From positions 1-44,159 of the forward strand of contig JAQXPH010000032.1 in NCBI GenBank assembly GCA_029100545.1: a stretch of 44,159 nucleotides of DNA, given 5' to 3'. Positions within the stretch are counted from its first letter, which is position 1, and every line of letters starts with the position of its first letter. Below the pieces are notes generated by a model. That model saw nothing but the letters and a program-made list of their open reading frames with translations, was not told where the DNA came from and ran no database searches. Position numbers and translations under genes: made by a program. Positions 24,027-32,289 of the stretch are shown in pieces. The stretch is from a bacterium (GTDB taxonomy: Bacteria > Bacillota_I > Bacilli_A > RF39 > UBA660).

Positions 24027-26072
24027 GTGAACAATAATGATGATTTAATAATAGATACTAATGATTATGAAGATCAAAAGAGAATTATTGAAGAAGAAAA
24101 AAAACAAGATAAAAAAATAAAAAATAATATTTTATTATCCTGTGCTTTTTTAGTTTTTATAATAATTATTATTATACTAAGTTATTTTATATTTTACTTT
24201 TATAAAACTTATGATGGTAGTTTTTCAGATGGTTTTGACAAATGTAAATTTATTAATATTAAACCAGATAATAGTAAAATACCATTTGTAAATATTTCTA
24301 ATAATGATAGTTGTAAACCCGAATATAATATTGACTATATTCAAAATGGTAGGCCATATTTTAATATAGATTTATTTGGAAATCAAACAAAAATATTTAA
24401 TGAAGTTAATATATCTGATTCAAATGGATTATGTAAAATTAATTGTGATTCTAATAATGATGGATGGCCAGATTATAATATTGATTTAAATAGTGATGGA
24501 TTAGCAGATTTAAATATTATATTTAATTATAAGAAAAAAAATACCTGTGATTTAAATTGCGATTTAGATAAAGATATGTTGCCTGATACAAATATTGATA
24601 TAGATGGTGATGGAAAAGCAGATATTAATATTAGTGAAGATGATTACACAAAACCAAAATATAATATTGATTATAAAGGAAATAGAACAGCAATATTTAA
24701 CGTAAAAGATGGAAATGGAAATATTAGTAATCGATTAAACCAACTTGATAATAATGGTAAATGTCAAAAAAATTGTGATATAGATAATGATGGATGGCCA
24801 GATTATAATATTGATTTAGGCAACGGAATATTAATTAACAACTTAATCAATTCAAATGATACTAAGAATATTGAATATAATAAAGGTAAAAATATTGATT
24901 GGAAATGTAGAATAGATAATGATTGTAAAATAAATTCCTATAGTTTGCAAAATACTTATATAAATATTGATATAGATGGTGATGGAAAAGCAGATGTTAA
25001 TATTTCAAATGATGATGGAAATACCTTGACAAATGAAATAAATAAAAAAATTAATAATGAAATATTAAATTATGATATAGATAATGATGGTTTTCCTGAA
25101 TATAATATTGATATTGATAATGATGGAATAGCAGACATAAATATAATAGATAAAAACAATAAATGTATAAAAAATTGTGATATGAACAATGATGGAATAG
25201 CAGATTATTTAATTAATATAAACAATAATATTATATTAGTTGGAATTGATACTGATTATGATGGTAAATGTGATGTAAATTGTGATATTAATTATGATTT
25301 ATATCCTGATCTTAATATTGACATAGATGACGATAATGTCCCAGATATTAATATTGATTTTGATAAAGATGGCAAAGCAGATTTTAACATTGATACAAAT
25401 AATGATGGCAAAGCAGATTTAAATATTGATGTTTATGGACTGGGAATTTGCAATTTCAATTGTAAAATGAGTGATGGTACAATTTCAAATGCTGTTAATA
25501 GTTCTAATAATTGTATAAAAAATTGTGATACAAATGGTGATGGAATGCCAAATCTTAATGTAGATATTAATGATGATGGTATTTGCGATTTCAACTGCAA
25601 TGATGGATCAGAAAAAATCGATAGTGACTATAATTATTATGAAGATGATAAATATAAAAATGAACAAAATATTTTAGAAATAGCTAAAGGAATAGATAGT
25701 AATCTATATATATATAATCCTTTAGAGATTCTATCATTAGACATTGAACCAGGTTGGAATGGAACATATGTATTAAAAATAAAAAATAATTCTAATTATG
25801 CAGTAGCATATAAAATACTTTGGAAAAATGTTTATAATGATTTTACAAATATTAATAATTTAGATTACTTTATTACAAGAAGTAATATATCATATTTAAA
25901 TAATTTAAAGGCACCAAAAGAAAATATTATTTTAGAAGATGAAGTGTTGATTAAAGATAATACAACAGTAAAATATGTTTTACATATGTTATGGAAAGAA
26001 ACTGGTGAAAATCAAAACATAGATAGTGGTAAAACATTTAAAGGACAATTTTATATAGAAACAATTCATTAA
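24027..26072 (+). CDS. Membrane-anchored DxDxDG-repeat surface protein with camelysin/TasA-like C-terminus
   Basis: 681-residue protein of unknown function. A charged cytoplasmic start (1-33) precedes one membrane helix (about 34-59). An extracellular Asp/Asn-rich repeat region (about 96-525) follows, with many copies of D-x-D-x-DG-xxD-x-NID, resembling calcium-binding loops of dockerin or thrombospondin type 3. Eight CxxNC pairs recur at residues 136, 174, 246, 380, 415, 475, 496 and 520. The C-terminal domain (about 565-681) has LDIEPGWNGTYVLKIKNNSN and ENQNIDSGKTFKG, as in camelysin/TasA-like proteins. The start is GTG 24027, since ATG 24025 is followed at once by TGA. It is followed by a SipW-type signal peptidase, but no clear Ala-x-Ala site follows the membrane helix. 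Confidence 0.82.
   Translation: MNNNDDLIIDTNDYEDQKRIIEEEKKQDKKIKNNILLSCAFLVFIIIIIILSYFIFYFYKTYDGSFSDGFDKCKFINIKPDNSKIPFVNISNNDSCKPEYNIDYIQNGRPYFNIDLFGNQTKIFNEVNISDSNGLCKINCDSNNDGWPDYNIDLNSDGLADLNIIFNYKKKNTCDLNCDLDKDMLPDTNIDIDGDGKADINISEDDYTKPKYNIDYKGNRTAIFNVKDGNGNISNRLNQLDNNGKCQKNCDIDNDGWPDYNIDLGNGILINNLINSNDTKNIEYNKGKNIDWKCRIDNDCKINSYSLQNTYINIDIDGDGKADVNISNDDGNTLTNEINKKINNEILNYDIDNDGFPEYNIDIDNDGIADINIIDKNNKCIKNCDMNNDGIADYLININNNIILVGIDTDYDGKCDVNCDINYDLYPDLNIDIDDDNVPDINIDFDKDGKADFNIDTNNDGKADLNIDVYGLGICNFNCKMSDGTISNAVNSSNNCIKNCDTNGDGMPNLNVDINDDGICDFNCNDGSEKIDSDYNYYEDDKYKNEQNILEIAKGIDSNLYIYNPLEILSLDIEPGWNGTYVLKIKNNSNYAVAYKILWKNVYNDFTNINNLDYFITRSNISYLNNLKAPKENIILEDEVLIKDNTTVKYVLHMLWKETGENQNIDSGKTFKGQFYIETIH
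24454..24488 (+). repeat. 35-bp direct repeat, copy 1, in the repeat protein gene
   Basis: Identical to 24784-24818, exactly 330 bases (110 codons) away. It encodes the GWPDYNIDL segment, and marks a tandem duplication of about 110 residues (about 96-205 and 208-325). Confidence 0.85.
24590..24623 (+). repeat. 34-bp direct repeat, copy 1
   Basis: Identical to 24962-24995 (372 bases, 124 codons away). It encodes NIDIDGDGKAD, the best calcium-loop-like unit. The spacing differs from the 330-base pair, so the copies gained an indel. Confidence 0.82.
24784..24818 (+). repeat. 35-bp direct repeat, copy 2
   Basis: Exact copy of 24454-24488 in the same reading frame. Confidence 0.85.
24962..24995 (+). 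repeat. 34-bp direct repeat, copy 2
   Basis: Exact copy of 24590-24623, in frame. Confidence 0.82.
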
Positions 26073-26088
26073 ATGAAAGGAGAAAAAA

Positions 26089-26724
26089 ATGGTAACTAAA
26101 AAAATGAAAATTAAGTCAATTATTAATTATGTTTGTTCAGTTATATCGTGGACATTATTTTCAATTTTAATAGTTTGTGCTGTATTACTTGCATATTATT
26201 TTGTTTCAATGAAGTTATATATTGCAAAAGGTGATAAATATAAACCATTTTTTTCGGTTTATACTATAGTAAGTCCTAGTATGGTTCCAACAATTAATGT
26301 TTATGATATTATAATTAATAAAGCGGTTAATAACCCTACTGATATACAAAAAGAAGATATTATTACTTTTACTTCAACAGGAGTTCTTTCTAATGGATTA
26401 ACTGTAACTCATAGAGTACAAGATATTACTACTAATAAAGAAACAAATGAATATGAGTATATTACAAAAGGTGATAATAATCTTATTGCAGATGACGCTC
26501 CAGCCAAATATAGTAATTTAATTGGAAAAGTTATTTTGCGTTTTCCTGGACTAGGAAGAGTACAAGCTTTTGTAGGAAGTAAATTAGGATGGTTAGTTGT
26601 TGTTATTATTCCAGCATTAATAATTATTATTCAAGACGTACTTAAATTAATTAAGGTTACTAAATATAAGAAAATTGCTGATATTGAAAATGAACGTTTA
26701 GTAAGTGAAATAGAAAATAAATAA
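26089..26724 (+). CDS. sipW: SipW-type signal peptidase I
   Basis: 211-residue membrane protease of the ER/SipW type. Two membrane helices are predicted (about 13-40 and 167-187). Catalytic Ser64 lies in SPSMVPTI. The second catalytic residue is His108 in THRVQD rather than the Lys of bacterial type I enzymes, which defines the SipW group. Further motifs are KGDNN (about 127-131) and the DDAPAKYSNLIGKV region. SipW normally matures TasA/camelysin-type surface proteins, matching the protein just upstream (16-base gap, AAAGGAG site). Confidence 0.93.
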   Translation: MVTKKMKIKSIINYVCSVISWTLFSILIVCAVLLAYYFVSMKLYIAKGDKYKPFFSVYTIVSPSMVPTINVYDIIINKAVNNPTDIQKEDIITFTSTGVLSNGLTVTHRVQDITTNKETNEYEYITKGDNNLIADDAPAKYSNLIGKVILRFPGLGRVQAFVGSKLGWLVVVIIPALIIIIQDVLKLIKVTKYKKIADIENERLVSEIENK

Positions 26725-26725
26725 A

Positions 26726-26754
26726 AATTGATGTATCATACACCAATTTTTTTT
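26726..26754. terminator. Bidirectional terminator between sipW and symporter gene
   Basis: AATTGATGTAT (26726-26736) pairs with ATACACCAATT (26738-26748) with one A-C mismatch. T runs follow on the plus strand and, less cleanly, on the minus strand. The symporter stop codon is inside the hairpin. Confidence 0.82.
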
Positions 26755-27947
26755 GTATTTTGTTTGTTAAACAAATTGTCAACAAAAACTGTAGCCGAAG
26801 TATTTCCTAATGCATTTAGCATAGTTGCTGGAGCATCAGTAATTGTAGCTATAATTGTTAGAATTGCAAGTGATTCGATTGGAAAACCTAAAAGTGAAAT
26901 AATAAGCATTTCAGAGATTGTTCCACCTCCAATTGGAACAGCACTAATTAGAAGAGTGGCAAGAAGTGAAATTAATAATATTGTTACTATGTTTACAGGT
27001 TTATTAAAAAGGTATACTAAAAACATTATTTTAAATACACTATCTATTATTGAACCATCTTTATGAAAACTAGTACCTAATGAAATTGTTGTATTGGCTA
27101 CCTCATCTTTAGTTTCTAAATTTTTAGCACATTTTATATTAATTGGTATACATGCTGCTGATGAACAAGTACTTAAAGACGTTGCAATTACTGGTAATGA
27201 TTCTTTCCAAAATTTTTTAATATCTTTATTACATAATATTGCAATTAACGAGTAGTATATAAATGCAAATACAACAGCAATTATAGTATAATAAACAAAT
27301 ACTTTAATATAATCAGTTGTAATACTAATTCCAAGTGATCCAACCAATGATGCAAAATAAGCACCTATGCCAATTGGTGCATATTTCATAACAATTTTTA
27401 GCATATTCATAACAATTTCATTTAAACTAATTAAATTATCTAAAATTATTTTACCTTTTTCTTTTGAAATATTAATTGCCATACCAAATATTATTGAGAA
27501 TAATATAATTGCAATTAAATTTTCTTTTGTTAATAATTTGTTAAAGTCATCAACAGAAATAATATTTACGGTTTTTTCTAATAAGTTAATTTTTTCATTC
27601 TCTATAGTAGTTTCAGTAAGAGTAATAGTATTATTTTTGTTGACAAATCGATATGAATATGTTGCAATAATACCAATTAAAGCCGAAGTAAGAGACATAA
27701 TAATAAATACTATTAAAATACTTTTAAATAGTTTTTTTAATTTTTTTGTATTAATTTTTCCTATTGAAGATGCGATGCTAGAAAAAATTATTGGTATTAT
27801 AAGTATACATAATAAATTAATAAATAATTTCCCGAATGGTGCTAAATAATTGGCTTTTTCTTTAAAAATAAGTCCAATAATAAAACCAATTATAAGACTT
27901 AAAAATAATATTAAAGTATCTTTATAATTTTTTATAAATTTTTTCAT
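26736..27947 (-). CDS. Dicarboxylate/amino acid:cation symporter (DAACS family)
   Basis: 403-residue sodium- or proton-coupled transporter of the GltP/GltT type. The Ser-rich hairpin is SLSTCSSAACIP, the following LGTSFHKDGS helix matches the NMDGT-type region, and the second hairpin SAVPIGGGTISEM precedes ITDAPATMLNALGNTSATV, where substrate-binding Asp and Asn lie. The altered TM7 motif (SFHKDGS instead of NMDGT) leaves the substrate open: glutamate, aspartate, serine or another solute. Site AAGGAGG is 5 bases before the start. No confident promoter was identified. Confidence 0.9.
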   Translation of the reverse strand: MKKFIKNYKDTLILFLSLIIGFIIGLIFKEKANYLAPFGKLFINLLCILIIPIIFSSIASSIGKINTKKLKKLFKSILIVFIIMSLTSALIGIIATYSYRFVNKNNTITLTETTIENEKINLLEKTVNIISVDDFNKLLTKENLIAIILFSIIFGMAINISKEKGKIILDNLISLNEIVMNMLKIVMKYAPIGIGAYFASLVGSLGISITTDYIKVFVYYTIIAVVFAFIYYSLIAILCNKDIKKFWKESLPVIATSLSTCSSAACIPINIKCAKNLETKDEVANTTISLGTSFHKDGSIIDSVFKIMFLVYLFNKPVNIVTILLISLLATLLISAVPIGGGTISEMLIISLLGFPIESLAILTIIATITDAPATMLNALGNTSATVFVDNLFNKQNTKKIGV

Positions 27948-28001
27948 AATCCTCCTTTATAAATGTTATTAATTATTTAAAAAAATATGAATTTAATTAA
28001 A

Positions 28002-28030
28002 TTGACAACTATATTTTTAAATGATAAAAT
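28002..28030 (+). promoter_or_regulatory. Promoter of rubrerythrin gene
   Basis: -35 TTGACA (28002-28007), 17-base spacer, extended -10 TGATAAAAT (28022-28030). No obvious PerR-type palindrome was seen. Confidence 0.85.
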
Positions 28031-28051
28031 TATCTATGAAAAGAGGATAAT

Positions 28052-28591
28052 ATGGAATTAAAAGGTAGTAAAACAGAAAAAAATTTAATGACTGCTTTTT
28101 CTGGTGAGAGTCAAGCAAGAAATAAATATACTTTTTATGCTTCTAAAGCGAGAAAAGATGGTTATGAACAAATAGCATCAATTTTTGAGGAAACGGCTAA
28201 TAATGAAAAAGAACATGCTAAATTATGGTTTAAAGCATTAAATAATGGTGATATACCTTCAACATTTGATAATCTAAAAGATGCAGCAAATGGTGAAAAC
28301 TATGAATGGACTCAAATGTATAAAAGTTTTGCAGAGGTGGCAAAAGAAGAAGGTTTTGATGATATTGCTAAACTATTTGAAATGGTTGCAGATATCGAAA
28401 AACATCATGAAGAAAGATATTTAAAATTAGTTGATAATATTGAAGAAGATAAAGTTTTTCATAAAAGTGAAGAAGTTATTTGGATATGTAGAAACTGTGG
28501 CCATGTATATTATGGAAAAGATGCTTTAAAAGTTTGCCCAGTTTGTAAACATCCTGAATCATTTATGGAATTAAAAAATACAAATTATTAA
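28052..28591 (+). CDS. rbr: Rubrerythrin
   Basis: 179-residue non-haem iron peroxidase that detoxifies hydrogen peroxide in anaerobes. The ferritin-like domain (1-140) has [23 protein letters not shown] and [15 protein letters not shown], supplying the diiron ligands. The C-terminal rubredoxin domain has [13 protein letters not shown] and [13 protein letters not shown], giving the four Cys for Fe. Both centres are intact. It suggests an anaerobic or microaerophilic lifestyle. Single-gene unit. Confidence 0.96.
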   Translation: MELKGSKTEKNLMTAFSGESQARNKYTFYASKARKDGYEQIASIFEETANNEKEHAKLWFKALNNGDIPSTFDNLKDAANGENYEWTQMYKSFAEVAKEEGFDDIAKLFEMVADIEKHHEERYLKLVDNIEEDKVFHKSEEVIWICRNCGHVYYGKDALKVCPVCKHPESFMELKNTNY

Positions 28592-28599
28592 TTTATACA

Positions 28600-28790
28600 A
28601 TGACTTATTCTAAGTAGTTTAAAAGAATCTAGAGATTAATACATTTGCTGAAAGTATTAAAAGAAATTAAACGAAATTCAAATAACGAGTATAAATCGTT
28701 AATTACGTTATAATTTAGAGATTGAATTAACCTTCATAAAGTAGGGTGGTACAGCGATAAACTATTGCCCCTATATTATGGGGGTTTTTA
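28600..28790 (+). promoter_or_regulatory. Phe T-box riboswitch upstream of pheST
   Basis: Stem I: TTATT (28605-28609) pairs with AATAA (28681-28685). The specifier loop has AGTA (28613-28616) opposite GAAATTCA (28673-28680), with specifier codon TTC (Phe) at 28677-28679. The upper stem is GTTTAA/TTAAAC (28617-28622 and 28667-28672), capped by TTAATAC/GTATTAA (28636-28660). The T-box AGGGTGGTACAGCGA is at 28743-28757; the U in UGGU fits the A73 discriminator of tRNA-Phe. The antiterminator pairs AGGG with CCCT (28769-28772) and GCGATA with TATTGC. Uncharged tRNA-Phe should raise pheST transcription. Confidence 0.95.
28768..28790 (+). terminator. T-box-controlled terminator
   Basis: CCCC (28768-28771) pairs with GGGG (28780-28783), extended by AT pairs, then TTTTTA. 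It competes with the antiterminator for CCCC. Confidence 0.9.
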
Positions 28791-28808
28791 TAAAATAAGG
28801 AGGAAAAA

Positions 28809-29837
28809 ATGGAAGAAATTAAAAATGAAATATTATATGATATTGAAAATGTTCAAACATTGACTGATTTAAATAATCTAAAAGTAAAGTATTTAGGAAA
28901 AAAAGGTATTATTATAACCCTACAAGCTGGTATTAAAGATGCGGAAAATAAAAAAGAATATGGTATGCAAATAAATGATTTAAAAAATTATTTTCAAACA
29001 TTATTTGATAGTAAACAAGAAGAAATTAATACATTAATTTTAAATGAAAAATTAGAAAGAGAAGCAATAGATATAAGTTTGCCTGCAACTAGTGTTTTTA
29101 TGGGAGCGCCAAATATATTAGAAAAAACTTCAGAAATTATTGAAAACATTTTTATATCTTTAGGTTTTGATGTTATGGATGGTCCAGAAATAGAGGAAGA
29201 TAAATATAATTTTGAATTATTAAATATTCCTAAAGGTCATCCTGCTAGAGATGCGCAAGATACATTTTATATTAAGGATGAAGATATTCTTTTAAGAAGT
29301 CAAACATCACCTATGCAAGCAAGAGTTATGCTTGAAGGAAAAGGCGAAAAGCCTATAAGAATGATTTGTCCTGGGAAAACTTATAGAAGAGACGATGATG
29401 ATGCAACTCATTCACATCAATTTATGCAAATTGAAGGATTAGTTGTTGATAAAGAGATTAGTTTATCCGATCTTAAAGGTGTATTTGATATACTTGCAAA
29501 AGAACTATTTGGCTCAGATTGTAATGTTAGATTTAGACCTAGCTATTATCAATTTACTGAACCTTCCGTTGAAGCAGATATCAGTTGTTTTGTGTGCCAT
29601 GGTAGTGGCTGTTCTTTATGTAAAAATACAGGATGGATTACAGTTGCTGGTGCGGGAATTGTTCACCCTAATGTATTAAAAAATTGTGGCTATGATCCAA
29701 ATAAATGGACTGGTTTTGCATTTGGTTTTGGAGCAGAAAGACTTGCAATGCTTAAATATAATATAAATGATATAAGAACATTTTATATAAATGATTTAAG
29801 AGAAACAACAATATTTGATAGAAAGGAAAATGATTAA
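28809..29837 (+). CDS. pheS: Phenylalanyl-tRNA synthetase alpha chain
   Basis: 342-residue catalytic subunit of the (alpha-beta)2 enzyme that charges tRNA-Phe. The N-terminal coiled coil (1-85, LNNLKVKYLGKKGIIITL) is followed by the class II core. Motif 2 is ICPGKTYRRDDDDATHSHQFMQIEG, of which YRRDDDDATHSHQFMQ is conserved, and motif 3 is FGFGAERLAML. A Cys cluster SCFVCHGSGCSLCKNTGW is normal for the family. Transcription is under the T-box just upstream. pheT starts 1 base after the stop. Confidence 0.97.
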   Translation: MEEIKNEILYDIENVQTLTDLNNLKVKYLGKKGIIITLQAGIKDAENKKEYGMQINDLKNYFQTLFDSKQEEINTLILNEKLEREAIDISLPATSVFMGAPNILEKTSEIIENIFISLGFDVMDGPEIEEDKYNFELLNIPKGHPARDAQDTFYIKDEDILLRSQTSPMQARVMLEGKGEKPIRMICPGKTYRRDDDDATHSHQFMQIEGLVVDKEISLSDLKGVFDILAKELFGSDCNVRFRPSYYQFTEPSVEADISCFVCHGSGCSLCKNTGWITVAGAGIVHPNVLKNCGYDPNKWTGFAFGFGAERLAMLKYNINDIRTFYINDLRETTIFDRKEND

Positions 29838-29838
29838 T

Positions 29839-32211
29839 ATGATAAGTTTAAATTGGGTTAAAGATTATATTAATTTAGATGGAATAGATTTAAAAAAGTT
29901 AGCTGTTAAAATTACAAAAGCTGGAATAAATGTTGAAAAAGTTATAACAAATCATATTGATAATTTAGTAGTTGGAAAAGTATTAGAATGTGTAGATCAT
30001 CCAAATAGTGACCATTTGCATATTTGTAAAGTAGATATCGGTACTGAAGTTATACAAATTGTATGTGGTGCACCAAATGTAAAAGAAAATATTAAAGTAA
30101 TAGTTGCTTTAATTGGTGCCATTTTACCAGGTAATTTCGAAATAAAAAAGAGTGTTATTCGTGGTGTTGAATCATATGGGATGATTTGCTCATTATCTGA
30201 ACTTGCACTTGAAGATAATACTCCAGAAAATTATGCAAAAGGAATATACATTTTACCTGCTGATATTGAAATAGGTTCAGATCCTCTTAGTTATTTTGGA
30301 CTTGATGATACAATATATGATTTAGATGTACACAAACATAGAAATAATGATTGTTACTATCATATTGGATTTGCTTATGAAATTGCATCAATATTAAACA
30401 AAAAAGTTAAATTACCTGAACTTAGTTATAATGAAATAGAAGATAATATTAATAATCATTTTTCATTAAAGGTTGATACTAATAAATGCACATATTATTT
30501 AGCAAAAATGGTTACAGGTGTTAAAATATGTGAGTCTCCTAAATTTATTCAAAATAGATTAATTAGTGCAGGAATGAGACCAATTAACAATGTAGTTGAT
30601 ATTTCAAATTACGTTATGCTTGAATATGGTCAACCACTACATTTTTTTGATAAAGATAAATTAGGCGATAAAATTATTGTAAGAAATGCTACTGATTGTG
30701 AAAAAATTATTACTTTAGATAATAAAGAAAGAATATTAAATGAAAAAGATATTGTAATTACAGATGGTCAAAAACCAGTTTGTATAGCAGGAGTAATGGG
30801 CGGATTAAATACAGATGTTGATGAAAATACTTCGACAATATTAATTGAAAGTGCGATTTTTGATTCTGTTTCAATAAGGAATACTGCTTCAAGATTAGAA
30901 TTAAAAAGTGAAGCATCTATAAGATATGGCAAGGGACTTAATTATGAATATACCAAAGACGCTATAAATAGAGCCTGTCATCTTCTTGAAAAATATGCTA
31001 ATGCAAAAGTATTAAGTGGTATTGTTTGTTATGATAATATAGATAAAAAGAAAAAAATAGTATCATTTTATCCTGAAGAAGTTAATAAAATGTTAGGAAT
31101 TGAAATTAGTAAAGAAGATATGGCTAATGAACTTGATAGATTAATGTTTGATTATGAATTTAATGATGGCAAATATGTTGTAACTATTCCAAATCGAAGA
31201 TTAGATATAGATCCATTTGTAAATGATATAGCTGAAGAAATTGGACGTTTATATGGCTATGAAAATTTAAATTCTTCTTTACCAAAAGGTGTATATAAAA
31301 AAGGTGGGTATATTGGAGATGTTAAATATAAAAAAATAGTATCATTTAGACTAAGAAGTTTAGGTTTAAATGAATGTAAAACTTATACTTTAGTTTCACC
31401 AGCAATGGCAAATTTATTTAATTATGAAAATAAAGAAAAAGTAATACTTCCAAATCCAATGAGTGCTGATAAAAGTATTGTTAGAACAACTTTGATTCCA
31501 TCTTTATTAAGTGTATATGATTATAATAAATCAAGAAAAGTTAATGACATATTATTATATGAAATTAGTAAAACATATGATGCATCATATACTGAAGATA
31601 TAAAAATAACAATACTTATGAAGGGAAAATATATATTTAATAGTTGGCAAAATTCTTATATAAAATGTGATTTTTATGTTATAAAAGGAATTGTTCAAAA
31701 TTTATTGGATTATTTAGGTTTAAAAAATCGTTATAATTTTGAAAAATCTAGTATTAAAGATTTACATCCTGGAATTAGTGCTAATATTATTGTTGATAGA
31801 CAAATTGTAGGAATTATTGGTAAAATAAATCCAACTATTAATAAAGATGATATTTATGTTTGTGAAATATCATTAAACAAATTGATAAAAAATAATATTA
31901 AACCATTAAAATATAAAGAGGCTAGTAAATATCCAGATATTGAAAAAGATGTTGCATTTATTGTTAAAAAAGATATTACTTCAGAAACAATATCTAATCA
32001 AATAAAAAAATCTGGTGGAAGACTTTTATCAAAGATTAATGTATTTGATTTATATAATGGAGAAAATATTAATACAGATGAAAAAAGTATTGCATTTAAA
32101 TTAACATTTAGTGATAATGATAGAACATTAACTGAAAAAGAGGTAATGGATATTTTTGAAAATATTATTACGGATGTAACTGAAAATTTAGATGCAAAAT
32201 TAAGAAGTTAA
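29839..32211 (+). CDS. pheT: Phenylalanyl-tRNA synthetase beta chain
   Basis: 790-residue beta subunit. Domains in order: EMAP/tRNA-binding fold (about 35-150, DHPNSDHLHICKVDIG), B3/4 editing domain (about 205-380, with AGMRPINNVVDISNYVMLEYG), B5 (about 395-465), a catalytic-like core, and a C-terminal FDX-anticodon-binding domain (about 695-790, EASKYPDIEKDVAFIV). The start ATG 29839 is preferred over upstream in-frame ATGs because MISLNWVKDYI is the family start, and AAAGGA lies 11 bases before it. Ends in an intrinsic terminator. Confidence 0.97.
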   Translation: MISLNWVKDYINLDGIDLKKLAVKITKAGINVEKVITNHIDNLVVGKVLECVDHPNSDHLHICKVDIGTEVIQIVCGAPNVKENIKVIVALIGAILPGNFEIKKSVIRGVESYGMICSLSELALEDNTPENYAKGIYILPADIEIGSDPLSYFGLDDTIYDLDVHKHRNNDCYYHIGFAYEIASILNKKVKLPELSYNEIEDNINNHFSLKVDTNKCTYYLAKMVTGVKICESPKFIQNRLISAGMRPINNVVDISNYVMLEYGQPLHFFDKDKLGDKIIVRNATDCEKIITLDNKERILNEKDIVITDGQKPVCIAGVMGGLNTDVDENTSTILIESAIFDSVSIRNTASRLELKSEASIRYGKGLNYEYTKDAINRACHLLEKYANAKVLSGIVCYDNIDKKKKIVSFYPEEVNKMLGIEISKEDMANELDRLMFDYEFNDGKYVVTIPNRRLDIDPFVNDIAEEIGRLYGYENLNSSLPKGVYKKGGYIGDVKYKKIVSFRLRSLGLNECKTYTLVSPAMANLFNYENKEKVILPNPMSADKSIVRTTLIPSLLSVYDYNKSRKVNDILLYEISKTYDASYTEDIKITILMKGKYIFNSWQNSYIKCDFYVIKGIVQNLLDYLGLKNRYNFEKSSIKDLHPGISANIIVDRQIVGIIGKINPTINKDDIYVCEISLNKLIKNNIKPLKYKEASKYPDIEKDVAFIVKKDITSETISNQIKKSGGRLLSKINVFDLYNGENINTDEKSIAFKLTFSDNDRTLTEKEVMDIFENIITDVTENLDAKLRS

Positions 32212-32227
32212 AAAAACTTCTTTTTTT
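32202..32227 (+). terminator. Intrinsic terminator of pheST
   Basis: AAGAAGTT (32202-32209) pairs with AACTTCTT (32215-32222), followed by T run. The stem overlaps the pheT stop. Confidence 0.9.
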
Positions 32228-32248
32228 CTTTTGCTCTTAAAAAAAGTG

Positions 32249-32288
32249 TGATATAATAAAAACATAAGTTATCATAGTGGGGTGATAA
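32249..32288 (+). promoter_or_regulatory. Promoter and possible operator of tetR-like gene
   Basis: Extended -10 TGATATAAT at 32249-32257 with a weak -35. Downstream, TTATCA (32269-32274) and TGATAA (32283-32288) form an inverted repeat around the GTGGGGTG ribosome-binding region. It could be a TetR operator or an mRNA hairpin hiding the site. Confidence 0.5.
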
Positions 32289-32289
32289 A

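Noticed and set aside
24025-24030. ATG-TGA minimal frame at the repeat protein start
   Set aside because: Most likely chance overlap of ATG with the true GTG start two bases later; no stalling peptide can be encoded in one codon.
26728-27849. Plus-strand open frames opposite the symporter gene
   Set aside because: They are antisense shadows of a well-conserved DAACS transporter. They lack ribosome-binding sites and their hydrophobic composition mirrors the AT-rich opposite strand.
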